Virus record (IMG/VR): IMGVR_UViG_3300045996_004119
Span: 62,001-126,000 of that record
DNA from: a virus
DNA: 64,000 nt
Direction: 5' to 3' (one strand)
Shown here in pieces: positions 33,725-41,890 of this stretch; position 1 is the first letter of the stretch; every line of letters begins with the position of its first letter. The position numbers and the translations under genes were made by a program. The notes beneath the pieces are model-generated. The model did not search any database. It saw nothing but the letters and a program-made list of their open reading frames with translations, and was not told where the DNA came from.

Positions 33725-34666
33725 ATGAAGAATGTACCAAAGCGCATGCGCTCGAACGCCCGCTGCGCTCTGGTCCTGACCGCCGCGTGCTTCGTCGGCT
33801 GCGGAAAATCACAGACGACGCAGGATCGAGCGGCGGCAGCGACGGCAACATCGCCACCTACAGAGACTGCACCGCCTGCCTCGCCAGCGGCTGCTCCGGC
33901 AGTCGCGCCAGACCTACCACCCCCGTCTCTGCCGCCACTCGCGAGCGGAGCGGTAATCGAGCTGGACACAGCATATTTCGCCAGGGGTGGAGCATCGGCC
34001 ATTCGCGGCGTGACGAACCTACCAGATCATACCGTACTATCTATCTCAGCGGAAGAGCCGGGGGACTTCGGCAAGTCTGACAGCGCACAGGCAACCGTTC
34101 GAGCCGGGCGTTTCGGCGGCATGGCCTCGAGCGCTGGCTCTGATGTGCCGGAGGGGATCTACGCGGTCGAGGTGAACACGATTTTGCCAATGGCTCAGCC
34201 GGAGGATGTGCAGGAGGTCATCGGGAAAGCTGGCGAGCGACTCAGCGGAAAGCTGGTGAAAGCAGATGCCGGTGGCAAGATCGTCTCTGTGCGGACCGTG
34301 GCGATGGTCGGCATGAAAGGTGCCGCGGAGTCTGCCTCTCTCAAGAGGGCCACAGACCGGCGAACTGCATTGCAGCGCGCGCTGGCTAGGCTGGATCAGC
34401 TAGAGCGCAGGGGTAGGATGTCGCCACACGAGTTCACGCCAGAGTGCATGACCAGGATGCGCGCCGACCATGAAGCGCTAGATGTTGTCGCCCGCGATCT
34501 GGACCAGATGGCGCTCACACTCCCGGGCGTAGTAGATCTTCGGTACGCCTCGAGAATATTGCAAACCTGCGTTTCATGCGCGGACAGCTTCGTAGATTCA
34601 TGCGACGACGGACGAAGCAAGCTTCGTGCGGCATCCTCCGCCATCGCTGCCGGAAAGCTCCGCTAG
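33725..34666 (+). CDS. Lipoprotein of foreign composition, cargo gene
   Basis: 313 residues. Signal peptide with lipobox FVGC (Cys26), an Ala/Pro/Thr-rich linker, a beta domain (~75-180), and a helical C-terminal half with three late Cys (LQTCVSCADSFVDSC). The body has clearly lower GC and a different codon choice from its neighbours (for example the AT-rich run near 34020-34050). Terminator on its left, no partner gene on its right: a free-standing cargo unit. Function unknown. Confidence 0.7.
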   Translation: MKNVPKRMRSNARCALVLTAACFVGCGKSQTTQDRAAAATATSPPTETAPPASPAAAPAVAPDLPPPSLPPLASGAVIELDTAYFARGGASAIRGVTNLPDHTVLSISAEEPGDFGKSDSAQATVRAGRFGGMASSAGSDVPEGIYAVEVNTILPMAQPEDVQEVIGKAGERLSGKLVKADAGGKIVSVRTVAMVGMKGAAESASLKRATDRRTALQRALARLDQLERRGRMSPHEFTPECMTRMRADHEALDVVARDLDQMALTLPGVVDLRYASRILQTCVSCADSFVDSCDDGRSKLRAASSAIAAGKLR

Positions 34667-34714
34667 CCGACCTCGCGCCAACGCTCTTCGTCGCTCGCTA
34701 CCTCTACCTCTACC

Positions 34715-34888
34715 TCACCGCGCCCGTCGCCCCGATCGCCTCGCCACGCGACCTCCGCGGCGCTCGGGCAAGCTCTCGCCGGCGTACACCACGACGGCGC
34801 CAGCCCAGGGCCAGTGCGCCACCACCTCGGCCACCGGGGCGGCGTCGCCGATGGCCAGCACGCGGCCCGCGCTCTCAGCCCAGTGCAT
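34715..34888 (-). CDS. Small hypothetical protein
   Basis: 57 residues; its ATG (34888) lies inside the last codons of the gene upstream. Reads MHWAESAGRVLAIGDAAPVA, then a compact HWPWAGAVVVYAGESLP segment and an Arg-rich tail. Last gene of the reverse operon starting at 35845. Confidence 0.5.
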   Translation of the reverse strand: MHWAESAGRVLAIGDAAPVAEVVAHWPWAGAVVVYAGESLPERRGGRVARRSGRRAR

Positions 34889-35096
34889 CGGCCATCTCCT
34901 CCCTGCCGAACTCCTCCACCCGCCCGGCCACGCAGACCCGGGCGCTCCCGTCCCCCGCGCGGCCGACGAGTTCGCAGGGGATCTCGACCACCTCCCCGCG
35001 GCACATCGCCCGCACCATGCCGCCGCGCTCCACCGCGAGGCCTTGCCGCCGCCACGTGGCCTCGAGCATCTCCAGGCTCCACCTCATCGCTGCCAT
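34875..35096 (-). CDS. Small hypothetical protein
   Basis: 73 residues, ATG with GGAGGGG just upstream. N-terminal helix (MRWSLEMLEATWRRQGLAVE), then strands with AMCRGEVVEIPCELVGRAG and an acidic end. No family recognised. Confidence 0.6.
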   Translation of the reverse strand: MAAMRWSLEMLEATWRRQGLAVERGGMVRAMCRGEVVEIPCELVGRAGDGSARVCVAGRVEEFGREEMADALG

Positions 35097-35172
35097 GATC
35101 CCCTCCGACGCCGCGAGCCCGGTCCGGAGATCCGGCCGGGCTGCGACGTGCTGAGCTGGCGGTGCGCGGCCG

Positions 35173-35385
35173 TCAGGCGGTGGCGATCCGCTGCCGTGCC
35201 TCGCGCGCCTCGCGGCGGAGCTTGCGGGCCGTGACGATGCAGCAGACGTAGAGCACGCGGTCATGCCGGCGCCACCGCGCCTCCCGCAGGACCTTGCGCG
35301 CCCGCTCGTAGCGCTCGGCGATGAAGGCCTTCGTCTCCGCGTCGCCCGCGATATCCCCACCCGCCGCGTTCGTCGCCTCGTCCAT
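35173..35385 (-). CDS. Small basic helical protein
   Basis: 70 residues; GGGAGGG precedes the ATG at 35385. Mostly one long charged helix (FIAERYERARKVLREARWRR ... ARKLRREAREARQ). Could bind nucleic acid; no family recognised. Confidence 0.55.
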   Translation of the reverse strand: MDEATNAAGGDIAGDAETKAFIAERYERARKVLREARWRRHDRVLYVCCIVTARKLRREAREARQRIATA

Positions 35386-35464
35386 GACCGTCCCTCCCAC
35401 GCCGACAAGCCCGGTCTGGCGTGGCCAGCCGGGCTGTGGCGCGAAGAGCTGTCGGACGAGGCGG

Positions 35465-35845
35465 TCAGGCGATGTGGGTGCGGCCAGGCGCGATGCTCCG
35501 CGGCGGCGCGGTGAAGTCTCGCACCAGCCGCGCGGTGCCTCCCGGGTCCGGATCCTGGCGATCGAGGCCCAGCGCCCATCGGCAGACCTGCGCCTCCACC
35601 GCGTCCGCCGGGACGTCGCTCCCGTCGGCCGCTTTCATCGCGACCGCCCACCCCATCCGGACGGCCCTCGCGATCACCAGCTGCGCGCGCTCGCGCGTCG
35701 CCGAGCCGTAGCCCCTGCGGCTCGTCTCGACGGCCACCTCGGGGATGGGCTCGCCGATGATCGAGAGCTGCCCGGCGCGGGCCATGAGCTCGAAGCGGGC
35801 GCGGAAGCCACGCGGGCTGGTGACGGTGGTGATGGTGTTGGTCAT
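35465..35845 (-). CDS. Hypothetical protein, first gene of the 35.8 kb reverse operon
   Basis: 126 residues; GAGGAGG 8-9 nt before the ATG. Mixed alpha/beta with SPRGFRARFELMARAGQLSI and RERAQLVIARAVRMGWAVAM. No family recognised. The operator-promoter at 35888-35916 lies ~45 nt upstream. Confidence 0.6.
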   Translation of the reverse strand: MTNTITTVTSPRGFRARFELMARAGQLSIIGEPIPEVAVETSRRGYGSATRERAQLVIARAVRMGWAVAMKAADGSDVPADAVEAQVCRWALGLDRQDPDPGGTARLVRDFTAPPRSIAPGRTHIA

Positions 35846-35887
35846 GGCCTGATCCTCCTCCGCGGCGCCACGCCGCCTCATGAGCTA

Positions 35888-35916
35888 TTGATAGACCATT
35901 GGTCTACCAATGTCAA
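35888..35916 (-). promoter_or_regulatory. Promoter with perfect TAGACCA-T-TGGTCTA operator (reverse strand)
   Basis: Reverse strand: TTGACA (35916-35911), 17-nt spacer, TATCAA (35893-35888). The spacer is filled by a perfect palindrome, TAGACCA-T-TGGTCTA (35892-35906). This is the best copy of an operator repeated at 37.5, 39.5 and 44.2 kb. A protein bound here would block RNA polymerase. Confidence 0.7.
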
Positions 35917-35956
35917 GTGGTCAACGCGCGATGCCCGCGTCGCTGCCGCGCGCGGC

Positions 35957-36346
35957 CTACGGCCGAGGATCAGCGGGCGCCGTCGGGTCGACTCCGAGGT
36001 GGCGGAGCTCCTCGTGAGCGGCCTCCCGCTCCTCGTCTGTGCTGGCGAGCGCGAGGCGCTTCCAGGCCCGCGCCACGGTGGGGCCAGGTCCGGGCCACGC
36101 GTTCAGGGTGGCGATGAGTGCCTCCCACGCGTGGAACTGCTCCGGGGCCATGAGCTCGGCGAGTACGTTCCGCTCGAGGTCATGCTGGCGGATCAAGCCC
36201 GCCATCGCCTGGGAGACCACATAGCGCCAGTCGGCGTCACGCGGCAGGGCCTCCCGCGCACCAGCCAAGCACGCGGCGATGGCCCCGGAGAGCTCGTCTG
36301 CGACCCGCAGCCGCGGGTCGAGCAGGTGGACAACGACGCCGGCCAT
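35957..36346 (-). CDS. Hypothetical helical protein
   Basis: 129 residues; its ATG overlaps the stop of the gene upstream (TGATG). All-helical, with DADWRYVVSQAMAGLIRQHD and an acidic STDEEREAAHEELRHL helix. No family recognised. Confidence 0.6.
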   Translation of the reverse strand: MAGVVVHLLDPRLRVADELSGAIAACLAGAREALPRDADWRYVVSQAMAGLIRQHDLERNVLAELMAPEQFHAWEALIATLNAWPGPGPTVARAWKRLALASTDEEREAAHEELRHLGVDPTAPADPRP

Positions 36347-36651
36347 CACAGGGCCAGCGCGAGCCCGCCCTTGTCGGAGGCGGGCAGGGTGGCGAGGTGT
36401 CCGCGCACCATCTCGGTCAGCGCCTCCCAGATGGCGGACTCGCCGTCCCCCAGGTCCAGCGGCCGCCCGTCGAGGCCCACGCAGTCCTCGAATCCCTCCA
36501 CGTCCCACCGACCGGAGCCAATGCGCTCGCCGTCGCGGTAGAACGCGACGGCGGCCTCGTAGCCGCGTGCGCCGTTGGCCAGCTCGCCAGCGTCACGCAC
36601 CTCGCTCACCTCGACCCCGAACGCGCGCCCATTGATCGTCTTGCTCAGCAT
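36346..36651 (-). CDS. Hypothetical protein
   Basis: 101 residues with AGGAGGTGCGAG right before the ATG. An alpha/beta fold start (NGRAFGVEVSEVRDAGELAN, then YEAAVAFYRDGERIGSG) and acidic helices. No family recognised. Confidence 0.6.
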   Translation of the reverse strand: MLSKTINGRAFGVEVSEVRDAGELANGARGYEAAVAFYRDGERIGSGRWDVEGFEDCVGLDGRPLDLGDGESAIWEALTEMVRGHLATLPASDKGGLALAL

Positions 36652-36706
36652 CTCGCACCTCCTGACGCCGAAGGCCCGCTCGGGTGACCCCGGCGAGCCT
36701 TGGCTT

Positions 36707-37210
36707 TCACCCCACGATCTCGATGTCGCCCTTCTCTCGCTTGGAGAGGCGCCGGCAGGCGTCGTCGGCGTCCGGGTCCAGCGAGGCGAGCTGTTCCTCC
36801 TCGTAGCTCGATGGGACCTCGATCCAGCCGTGCTTGGGGTGGCGGAACCAAATCAGGCCTCCGCCCACATCGACCCGACCACTGTAGGTCCTCACCCGAA
36901 TGACCCCCTCGTCCTGGAGCCCGCGCCGCGCGCGCAGCCAGGATGCCGTCTCTCCGTGGACCACGAGAACCATGCCCACTTTCTGCGCCGGTGGCGCATC
37001 CCGCGCGGCCAGGCGCGCCTCGGCGTCCGAGGTAGCGGAGTCCTCGTCTGTGTACAGCGAGAGGGCGAGCACGCTGGCCGTGTCGCCCAACTCGTTCCTC
37101 ATGAGGATCCCCTCCACGAGACCCTTCACGGTGGTCTCGTAGCAGATCCCGTCGAACGCACTCTTCGGCCCCGGGTTGAAGACGACCCACATCGTGTCGA
37201 TCTTTGCCAT
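36707..37210 (-). CDS. Hypothetical protein
   Basis: 167 residues. Beta-alpha start (MWVVFNPGPKSAFDGICYET), a central GMVLVVHGETASWLRARRGL segment, and the late GLIWFRHPKHGWIEVPSSYE stretch. No family recognised. Its 5' side holds a GC-rich hairpin pair. Confidence 0.6.
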   Translation of the reverse strand: MAKIDTMWVVFNPGPKSAFDGICYETTVKGLVEGILMRNELGDTASVLALSLYTDEDSATSDAEARLAARDAPPAQKVGMVLVVHGETASWLRARRGLQDEGVIRVRTYSGRVDVGGGLIWFRHPKHGWIEVPSSYEEEQLASLDPDADDACRRLSKREKGDIEIVG

Positions 37211-37259
37211 CGTCGTTGTCGCGCGCGGCACTTGGCCACGCTCTCCTCCTAACGGCAAA

Positions 37260-37312
37260 GGACCGGGGCTCGAGGCCTACCGGTCCATGTGCGCGGCCCC
37301 CTTTCGGGGGCC
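37260..37312 (-). other. Two adjacent hairpins between reverse-strand genes
   Basis: GGACCGG/CCGGTCC (37260-37266, 37280-37286) and GGCCCCC/GGGGGCC (37295-37301, 37306-37312). Read on the reverse strand the second has a GAAA (GNRA) tetraloop. No T-run follows on either strand, so this is more likely an RNA stability or processing element than a terminator. Confidence 0.45.
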
Positions 37313-37320
37313 CGGCCGTT

Positions 37321-37512
37321 TCAGTCTTCGCCGCGGCGCCCGAGCTCCGCGCAGTACTTGTCGATCAGCCTCTGGGCCCCCTGCTGCTCCTTACTGCCCT
37401 CGGCGGCCACCGTGTGGTGCCCCTCCGCCTCCCGGATCCAGACCCGGAGCATCTCCGTGGTCACGTTGGCGTAGTCGTTCAGGTCAACCGTCGCAGCGCC
37501 GTCGTTCATCAT
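37321..37512 (-). CDS. Small protein directly behind an operator-promoter (possibly leaderless)
   Basis: 63 residues from the ATG at 37512. Acidic helix start, then a RLIDKYCAELGRRGED end. The -10 box lies only 7-8 nt upstream of the first ATG, so the mRNA would begin at or next to the start codon. No family recognised. Confidence 0.55.
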   Translation of the reverse strand: MMNDGAATVDLNDYANVTTEMLRVWIREAEGHHTVAAEGSKEQQGAQRLIDKYCAELGRRGED

Positions 37513-37519
37513 GAAAGTT

Positions 37520-37547
37520 ATGATAGATCACTGGTCTACCATGTCAA
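37520..37547 (-). promoter_or_regulatory. Promoter with TAGATCA-C-TGGTCTA operator (reverse strand)
   Basis: Reverse strand: TTGACA (37547-37542), 16-nt spacer, TATCAT (37525-37520). The spacer holds TAGATCA-C-TGGTCTA (37524-37538), one mismatch from the perfect palindrome at 35.9 kb. Confidence 0.65.
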
Positions 37548-37703
37548 TGGCGGCGACCAACTTTTTTCGGAGAGCGCGGCGGCCGGCGTTGCGTCGACAT
37601 GCCTCCGAGCGTGACAGCGTCGATGGGGTGCGGCATCCGCAGATCTGCGGACGGCGTCGCGCTCGCGCGGTGCGCATAGCTGACCGGGTCACCAGGAGGT
37701 CCC

Positions 37704-39011
37704 ATGTCACGCGTGCCGCTCATCTCATTGATCATCGCCACCGCTGCCGCCTGCTCGCCGGAGGCGCCGCTCGAACAGCTCGGGCAGGTCGACGCCTCGT
37801 TCTCCGCTGGCCCGTTCACAGTCCAGCCTGGGGAGGACCGGACGGTCTGCTCCTACGTCCGCGCGGACAACCAGGAGGCCGCCGACATCTCCGCCTTCAT
37901 CACGCAGCAGGCGCGGGGCGGGCACCACATCATCGTCTACGCCGTGGACCACCCGATCGACTCGGAGCCGCACGTCTGCACCCAGGGCGGACAGCCCGGG
38001 TGGGACACCATGCTCATCTCGCAGCAGGAGCGCGAGGAGGTCCGGTTCCCGGCGGGCGTCGGCTACCGGATCGGTCCCAAGCAGCAGTTCGTGCTGGAGA
38101 CGCACTTCATCAACTCGAGCCCGGAGCCGGTCGACGTGTCGAGCCGCTTCGGCGTGGTCTATGCCGCGCCCGGGTCGGTCCGCGATCGCGCGGCCACGTA
38201 CTACTTCGGGACGATGAATATCGACGTCCCGGCTCGCGGGCGCGCGACGTCGGCCGGGTCATGCGCCCCGCCGGTGCCGATGACGGTGCGCACGATGTTC
38301 GGGCACCAGCACGAGCACGGCACAGCGCTGGACGTCCAGCTCGTACCGGGTGACGGGAGCGCGCCGCGGGCCCTCTACCGCTCGACCGACTGGGCCAACG
38401 CGCCGCTCACGACGTTCGAGGGCGGGCTCTTGGTCGGTCCCGCCGACCGGCTGCGGGTGACCTGCGACTGGGAGAACACGGGCGCCGACCGGCTGCGGTT
38501 CCCGGACGAGATGTGTTTCTCCATCGGCTACTACTGGCCGGCCGAGATGTCCTTCACGTGCGCATCGGGCGGCGGTGGGCCGGAGGACCAGTGCACCTGC
38601 TTCGCCCGCGGCGGTCTCGACGTGGGGCCGGGCGGCGGGTCGGCGGAGCTCGCGGCGCGGCGCGCTGAGGAGGTGCCGGGCGCCGGTGGGCCGCTCAGCG
38701 CGGGGGACGCCATCTACTGCTTCCTCTACGCGCCGGAGGACTACGGCCCCGCGGGCCCGCTCCCGACGGCGCGCCCGCGCTATTTCCGCGACGCGCAAGG
38801 GGCGGAGCTCGGGAGCTCCGAGGACGCGGCGGTGATCGCGTTCGCGGACGTGACGCCGGGGAGCTACGTGGCGAGCTGCATGATGGACGTGGTTGGCGGC
38901 GGCTTCATCGCTGGGAGCGGCGACGTCGTGAACGCGACGCCGGCTCTCCTCGAGGTGGGCGCCGAGGGCACCGCTCGCGCCGAGGTCGTGCTCGACTACG
39001 CGATCCCGTAG
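37704..39011 (+). CDS. Lipoprotein resembling copper type II ascorbate-dependent monooxygenases (PHM/DBM fold)
   Basis: 435 residues, strong AGGAGG site before the ATG. Signal peptide with lipobox AAAC (Cys17). The body matches the peptidylglycine/dopamine-beta monooxygenase layout with all six expected copper ligands: HHIIVY (His74, His75), LETHFIN (His134), GHQHEHG (His201, His203) and DEMC (Met270); the DEMC block is identical to that in animal PHM. So an O2- and reductant-dependent hydroxylase on the cell surface is a fair inference; the substrate is unknown. A C-terminal ~150-residue region is extra. It is isolated between reverse-strand genes and looks like lysogeny cargo. Confidence 0.75.
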   Translation: MSRVPLISLIIATAAACSPEAPLEQLGQVDASFSAGPFTVQPGEDRTVCSYVRADNQEAADISAFITQQARGGHHIIVYAVDHPIDSEPHVCTQGGQPGWDTMLISQQEREEVRFPAGVGYRIGPKQQFVLETHFINSSPEPVDVSSRFGVVYAAPGSVRDRAATYYFGTMNIDVPARGRATSAGSCAPPVPMTVRTMFGHQHEHGTALDVQLVPGDGSAPRALYRSTDWANAPLTTFEGGLLVGPADRLRVTCDWENTGADRLRFPDEMCFSIGYYWPAEMSFTCASGGGGPEDQCTCFARGGLDVGPGGGSAELAARRAEEVPGAGGPLSAGDAIYCFLYAPEDYGPAGPLPTARPRYFRDAQGAELGSSEDAAVIAFADVTPGSYVASCMMDVVGGGFIAGSGDVVNATPALLEVGAEGTARAEVVLDYAIP

Positions 39012-39019
39012 CCGCTGGG

Positions 39020-39376
39020 CTACCGCTCGTCGAGGTACCGCGCGATGGCCGTCAGGATGGCGGCCTCGCGGTTCTCCAGCCCGTACACCCCCTCCACCCG
39101 GGTCGCCAGCTGCCGGTCCATCCACACCTGCTGGGCGTCCTCGGGGGCGCCGATGTCGACGTCGGCGGGCAGAACCGGCCGCGGCTTCGCGGCGAGCAGC
39201 CGGGCGACGGCGGCCTGCACGTGCTGCGTCGGCTTGAGCTCGCGCCGCTGCTCGAGCCGGGCCCACATCCGCGCCGGAATCTGAAGACGCAGGCGCACCC
39301 GGCCGTTGCGGGCAGCCATCTCGGCGGCGGGCTTGATGCCGCGGGCCTCGCCGCGTAGGTCGCTGCCGCTCACCAC
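39020..39376 (-). CDS. Small DNA-binding-type protein (ribbon-helix-helix-like start)
   Basis: 118 residues from a GTG; an in-frame ATG at 39319 gives 99. VRLRLQIPARMWARLEQRRE looks like the strand plus helix of a ribbon-helix-helix repressor; the rest is helical. It is behind a degenerate copy of the TAGACCA operator, so it could be an autoregulator. The family call is weak. Confidence 0.5.
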   Translation of the reverse strand: MVSGSDLRGEARGIKPAAEMAARNGRVRLRLQIPARMWARLEQRRELKPTQHVQAAVARLLAAKPRPVLPADVDIGAPEDAQQVWMDRQLATRVEGVYGLENREAAILTAIARYLDER

Positions 39377-39441
39377 GGGCGGGCACCGACGAGGACAGGG
39401 GACGCGTAGCGGGCGGGGCTGTGGTCGGGCGACATGGCCAT
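39370..39441 (-). CDS. Short leader ORF coupled to the gene at 39376, candidate
   Basis: MAMSPDHSPARYASPVLVGA plus three residues, ending in a TGGTGA that overlaps the next GTG. The -10 box at 39450-39445 puts transcription start near or just after the first ATG, so translation may begin leaderless and pass on by coupling. Composition alone cannot prove it is translated. Confidence 0.3.
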   Translation of the reverse strand: MAMSPDHSPARYASPVLVGARPW

Positions 39442-39444
39442 GGC

Positions 39445-39473
39445 ATGGTAACCCGCCGGTCTACCAAGTGCAA
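39445..39473 (-). promoter_or_regulatory. Degenerate operator-promoter (reverse strand)
   Basis: TTGCAC (39473-39468), 17-nt spacer, TACCAT (39450-39445). One half-site, CGGTCTACCAA, is kept; the other half is lost. Confidence 0.45.
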
Positions 39474-39534
39474 CGGGGCAGCGGGCAGCCGGCGAGGCGC
39501 CGGGTGCGACACCGTCGCCGTAATCGACGCAACA

Positions 39535-39556
39535 TTGATGGTAGACCACTGGACAA
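39535..39556 (+). promoter_or_regulatory. Degenerate TAGACCA operator before the rightward operon
   Basis: TTGATGGTAGACCACTGGAC: a -35-like TTGATG followed by TAGACCA-C-TGGACAA, with one good half-site. The -10 is poor. It lies ~30 nt before the gene at 39585, back to back with the reverse copy at 39445-39473. Confidence 0.45.
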
Positions 39557-39584
39557 CCATGCGACTCGGATCCACCATCTGGAC

Positions 39585-40103
39585 ATGGCGAAGCGCCCCG
39601 CATCCGCAGACTGGTCCGGCACCCCGCAGCAAGCGCTCGCTCTCCTGCGGGTGGAGCTCTCCTACCTGCTCGCGGTGCCAGCGATGCTGCTTCTGGGCAC
39701 CGAGCTCAAGCGGCACCCGGTCCACGCGCGCTGGCTCCGCAGCATCCCTGGCAGCGATGCCCGCAAGCTCGGCGTCCTGTGCGCGGCCGCGCCGGCCGAG
39801 AAGCGCGCTGCCGTCAAGGCGGCGTTCTCGCAGGTGCTCTCGGCGGTCGACGCGGCGACGATGCGCGGGGTCTGCGATGGGACGGAGTACGCGATCGAGG
39901 TCCGCGTCTCGGGCGCCGATGGGTTCTACCCGTCCGACGAGGTGATCCTCGACAGCTCGGGCGGCGACGGCGTGCGCCGGCTCGCGTACTGCCGGCGCGT
40001 TCCGGCTGACCGGCAGGGCGCTGAGGAGATCCGTGGCCTGATCGAGCAGGAGGCGTGGGAGGCGGGGGCGGACGCGGTTCAGGTCACCGTGAGGGCGGCG
40101 TGA
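39585..40103 (+). CDS. Hypothetical protein, first gene of the 39.6-44.1 kb operon
   Basis: 172 residues. Helical first half with a hydrophobic stretch (LSYLLAVPAMLLLGTELK), then a beta-rich half (TEYAIEVRVSGADGFYPSDE). No family recognised. Followed by six to seven coupled genes. Confidence 0.6.
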   Translation: MAKRPASADWSGTPQQALALLRVELSYLLAVPAMLLLGTELKRHPVHARWLRSIPGSDARKLGVLCAAAPAEKRAAVKAAFSQVLSAVDAATMRGVCDGTEYAIEVRVSGADGFYPSDEVILDSSGGDGVRRLAYCRRVPADRQGAEEIRGLIEQEAWEAGADAVQVTVRAA

Positions 40104-40360
40104 TGACTCCTACGCTCGCCGAGAATGCCACTCGACGAAAGGCCATGTCCATGTCACACCTCATCTCCGCGCGCCGGCTCATCCTCTCCGCCATTAACGA
40201 CCCTGGCGCCGCCGCGGAGCTGCTGAGCCGAGCGGTGGACTACATCCGCGCGGCGCTCGCAGGCGTGACGCCGGAGACGCCGGCCGCCGTGGCGAAGGCG
40301 GTGACCACGGAGGCGGAGGGGCTGTTCGCCATCATGGAGTGCTTTGAGGAGGTGTCCTGA
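40103..40360 (+). CDS. Small helical protein
   Basis: 85 residues; TGATG overlap with the gene before. ISARRLILSAINDPGAAAEL and LLSRAVDYIRAALAG helices. A later in-frame start (40145) is possible. No family recognised. Confidence 0.5.
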   Translation: MTPTLAENATRRKAMSMSHLISARRLILSAINDPGAAAELLSRAVDYIRAALAGVTPETPAAVAKAVTTEAEGLFAIMECFEEVS

Positions 40361-40788
40361 TGACCTGTCGGCATGCGAAGGGCGATCCGAATTGCAGCAG
40401 CCATCCGTCCAACGTGGCGGCTCGTGTGCGCGATGAAGTCGCGGCGGAACGACGTGACTTCGAGGCGAAGCGCGCCGAGGCTGAAACCAAGACGCCGGAC
40501 GCCGAGCGCTACGAGATCGTCGACACCGTGCGCGTCGGTCCGCATCTCGTCGCCAAGGTCCTCTACCCGAACTGCAAGAAGTGCAGCTACGAGGGAAACA
40601 AGGTGATGGTCTGGCTCAACGTCACGGAGGCCGATGCGCTCCGCTGGCGGCGCATCGATCCGCACTTTCGCGACCCGGGCGCGCAGCGGTCGCCGCGGGA
40701 GGCGCCCGGACCCGCCGCGCGATTCCCCGCGTCGGACGATGGCTGGCATGATGCGCTCAGCTACGCGCGCACGAAGGCGGCCCTGTGA
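40360..40788 (+). CDS. Small Cys/His-containing protein
   Basis: 142 residues. MTCRHAKGDPNCSSHPSN at the start and CKKC in the middle suggest a zinc site. Charged helix (VRDEVAAERRDFEAKRAEAE). No family recognised. The first base of its ATG is the last base of the previous stop codon. Confidence 0.55.
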   Translation: MTCRHAKGDPNCSSHPSNVAARVRDEVAAERRDFEAKRAEAETKTPDAERYEIVDTVRVGPHLVAKVLYPNCKKCSYEGNKVMVWLNVTEADALRWRRIDPHFRDPGAQRSPREAPGPAARFPASDDGWHDALSYARTKAAL

Positions 40789-41150
40789 CCATCCCTCCCT
40801 CCAAGCTCACCGCCGCCCGCCTCGCCGCCGCGGAGGTCATCATCGCCGAGGGGCTCACGGGAACGAACTGGGCCGGACGTGGCCCGGAATGGCTCCGTCG
40901 TGCGGCCACGAACCTGAAGTTCTCCTTCGATGTCAGCTACCACGTGCATCCCAAGCAGGATGAGCAGTCGCCGGCAGCAATCCTCGTGCACGTGTACGAG
41001 GAGTGCGGCGGCGTCAGCGTCGCGGTGGAGCCGCGGCACCTCGGCAAGCTGAGCACGGCTCAGGCCGCTGAGACGGTGACCCAGCTCGCACGAATCGCCG
41101 AGGTCGCCCGCAAGGTCGAGGCGGCCATCGCGGAGGCGCTCGCGTCATGA
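40785..41150 (+). CDS. Hypothetical protein
   Basis: 121 residues from a GTG overlapping the previous stop. Helix, then beta strands (FSFDVSYHVHPKQD, AAILVHVYEECGGVSVAVEP), then a long C-terminal helix. No family recognised. Confidence 0.55.
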   Translation: MTIPPSKLTAARLAAAEVIIAEGLTGTNWAGRGPEWLRRAATNLKFSFDVSYHVHPKQDEQSPAAILVHVYEECGGVSVAVEPRHLGKLSTAQAAETVTQLARIAEVARKVEAAIAEALAS

Positions 41151-41890
41151 CTCGCCGCCTCGCAAAGACTCGACCGTCGCCTCCGGCGCCCGCCCCGTGG
41201 TCGCCGCAGCAGCCTTCCCGCGAGCCCTTCGTGCCGGGGTGGGTCGCAGAGCGCCACACGGCGAGCGGGCTGCCGTGTCACGTGGGCTCGATCGTCACCG
41301 GCATCGCCAGCGGCGTCTACCGTCTGCCGCGGTTCCAGCGGCCATGGCGGTGGAGCGACGAGGACACGCTCTACCTGCTCGACTCCATTCTCGCCGGGTA
41401 CCACACCGGGCAGCTGCTGCTCTGGGATCGGAACGACCTGCCGGCTTCCACGGAGCGCTTCGGCGAGATCGAGGTCACTGCGCCGGCCGGTCGTGGACGC
41501 CTCGTGGTCGACGGCCAGCAGCGACTCGGCGCGATCGCGACGGCGGCGCTCGGCCAGCGCTTCGCGTTCCACCTGCTCGACGGGCGGTTCGCAACGGACG
41601 CTGCTGGTCCGTGGTGGTGCCCTGCTGGGCTGGTCATGTGCACGAGCCCCCGCTCGATCGACTGGATCGTGCACCACGCTCGCGAGCATCGGCTCGACGA
41701 GCACCAGCTCATCGGCGCGTTTGGGGCTGCGATTGACTCGCTGTGCTTCACGTCGCTGTACACCGTGACCATGGATCCGCAGTGGCCGCTCGACCGCGTG
41801 ATCGAGAGCTACCGCCGGCTGAACACCACGGGCGTGCGGATGTCGGCGGAGGACCTCGAGGCGGGGCTGCGGCGGGCGGTGGAGCCGTGA
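41147..41890 (+). CDS. DUF262-domain protein (ParB/GmrSD N-terminal type), stand-alone
   Basis: 247 residues. The DUF262 signatures are clear: LPRFQRPWRWS (60-70), a LLDSILAGYHTGQLLLW helix-strand, VDGQQRLGAIA (121-131), and LNTTGVRMSAEDLE near the end. DUF262 is the NTP-dependent N-terminal half of GmrSD type IV restriction enzymes and of several defence proteins. The HNH-type DUF1524 nuclease half is missing, so it may act with a partner (perhaps the next gene) or as an inhibitor of such enzymes. Confidence 0.8.
   Translation: MTRRLAKTRPSPPAPAPWSPQQPSREPFVPGWVAERHTASGLPCHVGSIVTGIASGVYRLPRFQRPWRWSDEDTLYLLDSILAGYHTGQLLLWDRNDLPASTERFGEIEVTAPAGRGRLVVDGQQRLGAIATAALGQRFAFHLLDGRFATDAAGPWWCPAGLVMCTSPRSIDWIVHHAREHRLDEHQLIGAFGAAIDSLCFTSLYTVTMDPQWPLDRVIESYRRLNTTGVRMSAEDLEAGLRRAVEP

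Noticed and set aside
37295-37312. GGCCCCC/GGGGGCC hairpin as a terminator
   Set aside because: No T-run on either strand; noted as a structural element instead.
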